Below, in pieces: positions 58,409 to 64,000 of a DNA stretch of 64,000 nt (position 1 is its first letter; each line of letters begins with the position of its first letter). A program made the position numbers and the translations under genes. The notes beneath the pieces are model-generated. The model was not told the origin of the DNA and searched no databases. It worked only from the letters and a program-made list of their open reading frames with translations. This DNA is from Erythrobasidium yunnanense (taxonomy: Eukaryota > Basidiomycota > Cystobasidiomycetes > Erythrobasidiales > Erythrobasidiaceae). The stretch lies in NCBI GenBank assembly GCA_001600175.1, contig BCJC01000005.1, positions 1,158,471-1,222,470 on the forward strand, in the 5' to 3' direction.

Positions 58409-59709
58409 CTAGTAGTGCGGAACATCGGCCTCGGGTAGAGGCCTTTTGACTTCTTCTACCTCGGCACTGGGCGACGCCTTTCTGCGTGGAGCGCATCCCT
58501 CTCCGGTCTCTCCAGATTTCTTATTTGCGACTACGATGAGCGATCGCATCTCCAGCTGCACGCCTTTGGAATGATGCTCATCCAGATACTTGCTTAGGGC
58601 CCCTGGTATCTTGTGCAGATACCTCTCTGCGGTCTCTTTCCCAAAGATCCGCCTCGTGAGATACCGAACTACAGCTCCTCCAAATGTCTTGATGAATTGG
58701 AGTTTTGTGAATGCATGAAAGGCGGTGAATTCTTGGATTTGAATATTTTCAAATCCGGCTTCGCTAAGACTTGCCTCGACAAAGCTTTCTTCGTGCCAAG
58801 GTTTCTTGTTCGACAGATGTAAAAGGACATCATCTTCGTGCGGCAAGCGAGGTGCACCGGGAATCGTCGAGATGGCTGAGCGTAGGATAGAGATCCAGGA
58901 TAGATAACTCCAGGTCGTGAATCCGCATGTTCCACCAGGCTTCAAGACTCGTTGGATCTCTACAGCATCCGCAAGCAAGCTTGTCAGCATGTGTGGATAT
59001 TCATCTGAACGCCATGAACGACTGACCACGCAAAGTGGCTTCCGTGTCTTTGGCTAAGGATATTCCGAAATTGGTCAGGACGTGCGAAAAGTCCTTGTCG
59101 CACATGCCTTCCATCTTCTGCAGTAACGTATCCGTAAAGATTAGCTTATAGCCAAACGAGACAGATCAAGACGGTGTCAATCACCTCCATGTCCATCTGT
59201 ATTGTCAAGATTTGGTTCGCATTTGGCATATTCTCCACTTTACGGGTCGCAGCGCACACTGCAGATCGCGAGACATCCGCCGCCAGAACTTGGACATTTG
59301 CAACCATCTTCTCGGGTAGCATATTGAAGAGTAGCTCTGTGACAAGCACAGAGCCACCAGCTGCATTGTCCATGATCATAAGGGCTTGGTTGGGGCCATC
59401 GAGCAGGCCAGCGAGCTTGATCTGCAATAAGCATGAGGAGAGTCAGCAACGCCCCCTCGGTAGATTCTGCATCGTTAGTGTTCGCACCATTTGCTGAGCA
59501 GGCAGTTCCGGAACGCCCTTCGGGCCCGAGGTCGCTCTCCTTCCAATGTCTTCAGTCCATACTTCGTTAAGTTTTGTAAGTGGCTTGAGACCATGGAGCA
59601 CAGTACCGATGTGCGACATGGCGCTTGGCAAGTGGTCCGTGTGACCAGATGCAGGACCTAGGCATGGCAAGGCTGCCACCTTATGCTCGCTCATGTCGGC
59701 GGAACCCAT
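58409..59709 (-). CDS. SAM-dependent methyltransferase, copy 2
   Basis: Four exons are proposed (59488-59709, 59185-59421, 59027-59117, 58409-58959), 366 residues. The motifs match copy 1: LMIMDNAAGGSVLVTELL, VLAADVSRSAV, FSHVLTNFGISLAKD, VLKPGGTCGFTTWSYLSW and GAVVRYLTRRIFGKETAERY. Exons 2 and 3 are exactly the same length in both copies (237 and 91 nt), and all intron phases agree. Divergence is concentrated in exon 1 up to the shared phrase VPELPAQQM, and in the C-terminal tail (about the last 40 residues). That suggests different N-terminal targeting or partner contacts around one catalytic core. The acceptor substrate is unknown. Confidence 0.85.
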
Positions 59710-60323
59710 TGAACGATTTCGTCCTCAGTATAGAGTAGTCTACGCCAGCGTCCTTCAGAGGAAGACCGTATAGGTGACTGCCTGACGAGCAATTCGTAGG
59801 GCTGAAAATATGGTAGGAGACGCGCTGAGAAGGTGTGGTGAGTAGAATGAGTAGAAATATTGCTAGCACGTCCACAGCTCTGTGATGGGAAGAAGACGAA
59901 GAAGAAGGAGGAAGCCGCCGTCGTCAGATAGCATATGTAGGATGCACATCTGTGTAACGGATGGTGCGGTACGGAGCATAGACTGGAGTTACAATCGCTG
60001 AAAATCAGTGGTGAAGAATCGGTAGGCTGGCTTGACAGGTTTTGGCTTCGGTGGTTGTGCCCTTCGGACACGGGCGGCTTTGTGCGCTCTCTTCTGTGAT
60101 TGATTTGCAGATCTGCTGAAAGGCAGGGGACCTGTGTCCGGACATCATATTCCCTGAGAATTTGACAGCTCAGATAACAAGATAAGGGTTCCTCCTCCTG
60201 ACGTTAGTTTATCAAATTGTGACCGTCAGAGAGTGTCAGCAGTGTCCGGTATATGCTTCCCTTTACCCGAGTATTGCTGCATAGGATCGACAACAGAGTC
60301 CGACCCGGATATGGAAACCATAT
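59710..60323. promoter_or_regulatory. Intergenic: methyltransferase copy 2 promoter and PDS5 3' region
   Basis: About 610 bp; the flanking genes both read leftward. No gene is supported. A short GAA-rich stretch (GAAGAAGACGAAGAAGAAGG) occurs at about 59890-59909, at a position relative to its methyltransferase similar to the repeat upstream of copy 1. Confidence 0.4.
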
Positions 60324-63300
60324 TCAGTCCTCGTCATGATCGTCGGCAGGCTCATCTTCCGGTGAAACAGCTTTTCCACGATCACCCATTCTTCTTCCCG
60401 GCGACGTGTCATTTGCATTGCGCTTAGAAGCCATGTGATTGGTTTTTAATCGCTGAGCGGGCACAGCATCCGGCTTGGACACCTTTTGTCGCAGATTGGC
60501 AGGACGAGCCCTAGTATTCGCCTTTTTTACTGTCTCCGTGTCATCATCTTCTTCTCCTTCAGTGGCAGTGTCATCCGCTTTCCCCTTTCCTTTCGCTTTC
60601 CCATTTGTCATTTTCTTGGATTTCACAGCGCTCTTCTGAGCCTCAGCCGCCATTTCATCCTCGTAAGCTTGTAGATCTTCATCGCTCGACGACTCTCCAG
60701 CTGTTTCTTCTTCTTCATCACTGTCTTCGTGCCATGTATCCTTCCTTTGCGCAGCTGAGCGTGGCTTCTTGCTACCGCTTGCGCCAATATCATCGTCGTC
60801 GTTGAGACGGGCTGCTTTGCTAGGCTTCTTCTCCTTCTTGGGCTTAGGACTGCTCTTACGCTTCCTTTCGGCAGCTGGCTTGGTTGTCTTGGGTTTCTGT
60901 ACGTCAGGTGCTATGTCTCAGCATTTCTTCCGAAACGGGACAAGACGGCAGGGAAAGTCACCTTCGAGTCCAGCTTGACTGCTTTACCAACGGTGCCCAA
61001 ACCCTGTACGATCTCATCCGACAGATATACCTGGTTGCGGATCTAGAAGAGCATAATCGAGTCAGCCGGAGGATCCTATGTCAGTGAGCTGTCAAGACCT
61101 ACATCCTTCTCAACGTCCGTGCTTGGCAGAGGTTTGAAGATATCGCCTGGCATCTTGATATGAATAGGTGGAGCATCGAGGGACCAGCCGTTTAGTAGCG
61201 CCCTCGAGCGGATCACATATTGTGCCAGTTCCGAGATGACATAGAGGTTCTTTGTCAATCATCAGCCTTGTCCACTATCTAAGTAATTCTCGCGAGAATG
61301 TCAACTCACCTCGCTATGCCCTTGTGACTCCGAATCCCTTATCGACTTGATCTTGCCCGCCAGCAAGAAGAGCACGGCGATATTATCCTTTGTGCCCAGA
61401 CAATCTAGGAAGAAGTCGATGTACTTGACAAAAAACTTTAAGTCTTCAGTCTCTTTCTGGAAGTCGGGATGATGCGCTAGCATGTGGATCAGGCGGACAA
61501 TGAGCATGTCGTATTCTTTGAGGCGTTGCTCTGTGTACAAGAGACCATATTAGTAGCGGCAAAAACATCTCTGTGAAACTGAGAGATGAGCCTGAGCAAC
61601 GTACCAGGACTGAGTTTGTTGGCTTTGTTGATGATCGAGCGTTGAGCCATCAAGATATTCTCATAATCCGGGTCATGCGCAGTGATGAACAGTATAGTCG
61701 TATATCTCGGGTTCGAGATACGTCTGCTAAGAGTGTAGGCTACGAGTTTATGGATGAGTGCGCCGCGGACTTGGAAAGCTTGATCCTGGAACGCCCATGC
61801 TAGAAGATGTAGATGTTGAATCACGTATTTGTCATATTGAGGTGCTGTAGCTAGTCGTAAGAGCGAGACGGCGGCTTGTAAGCGGAGTCGGCCAGCTAGA
61901 CCAGGGCTGCATTCACGTAGTTCAGCCTCTATGCACTTCTGACTGGAGGGCGTTTATCTTACCCCGCCTTGAAGTTCGCTGGACTGCCATGAGCTTCCAG
62001 AATCATAGTCATGACTCTGATAGTCTGGTTTGCCGTCTTCGCCGCATTCGGACTATCTACGACCGCCAAACATCTATTCGTAAGTATCTTTAGACCAAGT
62101 ATACAAGCTTGATGTTCCGGTAAGAAGTCTTCGTCTTCGCACCAGTCTGCAAATTCAGGTTGTTGATGGCCATCGATGTCCATTTGTAACGAAGAATCTC
62201 CGTTTTGCGACAGGGAAGAACGCTTCAAGCTTGCTATCACGAAGGGAGTGATCTCGTCCCCGTTGTTTTGATAGGCGGAAGGAGCATATTTCGCAAGCCG
62301 CTTCAGGGCAGTCAAGTAGGAAACCAGACGGGTGCCAGAAGCAGCTGGGAGAGCCGTAGCGATTTCCTAGGGACCCGAAAAGAAAGTTTCAATGCCAGGT
62401 GGATGAATCTGGGACGACTGTAGCATTACCTGTACCAGCTCACCAGCCTGATCCTCGTTGTCTGGCACCTTGGCTACGAAGGTAGCTGCATACTTGGCTT
62501 GCGTAGGTGTTCCGTTGATTGCCAGCTGGTTAGCTCGTTCAAGCACTCGGCTGTAATACCTTTTATCAGCAACTTGCCTCCCTTTCCTAGAGGTGAGCCA
62601 GCTTACTGATCCCTTTCGAACGCGTCCGGTTGAACTAGGACGACCTGACTGAGCGCATAGAGCGTGATTTCCACAAGCTGTTCCTCCTGTTCCTCCAACA
62701 AGCTTTTCGATAGCTCCAATAGATGCGGAATAAACAGTTCCGGCCTGTTCTTCGCTATCATATCCAACAGCATCCTGCATATACTTGAATTCTTCGCGGT
62801 TCTTTCTCGTGAGAGAAGCGCTTCATCTTCATCCATAGACACATCAGCTCCGCCATTGTCCATACTGCCTGCCTCTTGTATCTTCCTAAAGAAATGCGGA
62901 ATCGACGATCGATTAATGATGAGTAATGCCGAGCGCCGGATAAAGATAGTGAATGTTTCAAGTATGCTGGATGAAGAAGCCTCGATACGCTTCAGAGCTT
63001 CGGCGTGCGTTTTTATGATGGTCTTCAAATCGGATTGCGTGTCCATCAACACGCGGAGTAACTTGTATAACCGATTGTCGTTCATCTTGGCGAATTTGAG
63101 AAGATGCTCTTCGGCTTTTGCAGGTTCCGGGAAGGAGGCTGAGGATTTAATATCAGCTCAGAATGACCTCTAGAGAGAGAATGGAGTGGCATACAGGCCA
63201 GAACGCGGCATACTGTCTTCAGTCTCTGCGTTGTGCTGTCTTTATCTTCTGCTTGCATGACGCCGCCCTAGTGTACGAGACCCGTCGATTTCACGTCAGC

Positions 63301-64000
63301 GCTGCCTTCTCCATTTCTACCGCTTCTCAAAAGACCCACATTGTAAGCCTCGACAGTATCCAAATACGTCAGATAAACAGCCGGTTTCTTCTCCTGGAGT
63401 CTTGCAAATCTGAAGAGGCCTTTCTGATGCGGCACGTCTAAGTACTGCATGACTGTCAACAAACGGTCGACCCATTGTTGTTCGTCTTCTTGTGAGGAAG
63501 AGGAGGGTAGAGGAAGGATGAAGTCTTGCAGAACCCGCTCGGCGTTGGCTCTGTAACACAAGGAGGTGAGAGCACGTCAGCTGGCTGTGTGTGGTGAGAG
63601 AGGAGGAGGAGGAGAGGACGAACATGAGCTCCCGATCTGGCACCGCTACTGCTTTGAGGATATCTTGCGGGATCCACGCAAAGCGTTTAATAGCTACATC
63701 CGTACCATTCGATCTATCACACCTCTTATCAATCAGCCCTCTCCTTTCCCCCCTCTTCTCTTCTCTTCTCCCTGAATCAAAACTCACATCTCGCCAAAAG
63801 CATTATTATACATCCTGCCTAGACTCTGGAGCGCTTCCCTCTGAACAGCGGCTTTTTTATCCTTGATGCGCTCAGAGAGAGAATGCAGGAGTGTCTTGTC
63901 GAATGAATGTAGACACGTCTCATAGTCTACAAGACTGAAACATGAACATGCAGCAGAGCGGATCTTCTCGTCTGGGTCCGTCAACTTGTGATGCAGGATT
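60324..64000 (-). CDS. PDS5: Cohesin-associated protein PDS5 (5' end outside window)
   Basis: Twelve visible exons, minus strand: >64000-63788, 63713-63624, 63550-63340, 63267-63195, 63138-62607, 62550-62430, 62366-61963, 61906-61605, 61530-61310, 61249-61103, 61042-60962 and 60896-60324, about 988 residues. The HEAT-repeat body starts in view with LTDPDEKIRSAACSCF and SLSERIKDKKAAVQREALQS, a strongly conserved Pds5 segment. Further on are GPGLAGRLRLQAAVSLLRL, LAWAFQDQAFQVRGALIHKL and NLYVISELAQYVIRS. The C-terminal 190 residues are charged and disordered, rich in Lys/Asp/Glu, as in other Pds5 tails. Pds5 binds the Scc1 kleisin, and with Wapl and Eco1 sets cohesin release and acetylation. One intron (61250-61309) appears to end in AAG, where a nearer TAG leads to a stop. 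The N-terminal part lies beyond the window. Confidence 0.92.

Noticed and set aside
1-64000. Secondary metabolite or defence gene cluster
   Set aside because: The MFS transporter, amidotransferase and methyltransferases are scattered among conserved housekeeping genes, and no backbone synthase is present. ERG7 is the primary sterol enzyme.

Overview
This is a compact, intron-rich nuclear segment from a fungus, most likely a basidiomycete. Introns are mostly 48-65 nt, several genes carry many of them, exons can be as short as 7 nt, and genes are closely packed on both strands. The basidiomycete placement is an inference from gene architecture and protein flavour; I cannot name a genus. I see no transposon, retroelement, tRNA, rRNA or CRISPR array.

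Layout. Positions 1-6000 hold four tandem F-box/leucine-rich-repeat-like paralogues: one cut by the window edge, two decayed and one intact. Next come ribosomal protein eS4 (6390-7908), a SUN-domain Slp1-like membrane protein (8140-11792), a putative type II membrane glycosyltransferase (12381-13927), a decayed duplicate of the Slp1-like 3' end (about 14168-14382), a serine-rich protein of unknown function, and a DHA1-type MFS transporter (15675-17757).

From 18 to 38.8 kb lie core genes: a class I glutamine amidotransferase, lanosterol synthase ERG7, the AP-2 sigma adaptin, a saccharolysin-type M3 metallopeptidase, the giant ATM/Tel1 checkpoint kinase (about 2969 residues), a coiled-coil protein and a P-loop kinase. 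From 39 to 46 kb are the exon-junction protein Y14/RBM8A, dynein light chain LC8, a small putative membrane protein and a La-domain (LARP-type) RNA-binding protein. Two tandem secreted GH26-like glycoside hydrolases (47415-51232) sit in unusually wide intergenic space. The right end has MLH1, an acidic protein with a calmodulin-like C-terminus, two tandem SAM methyltransferases and the 3' part of the cohesin regulator PDS5.

The genes do not form one pathway. TEL1, MLH1, PDS5 and perhaps the calmodulin-like protein all concern genome maintenance, but chance proximity is enough to explain that. The most informative signals are gene-family birth and decay (F-box cluster, GH26 pair, methyltransferase pair, displaced Slp1 tail) and splicing oddities: 7-22 nt microexons, three GC-AG introns, and several 3' splice sites that appear to bypass a nearer AG. 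I did not find a clearly new biological system. Exon coordinates were worked out by eye from reading frame, splice-site consensus and family conservation; every listed exon chain was checked for phase.
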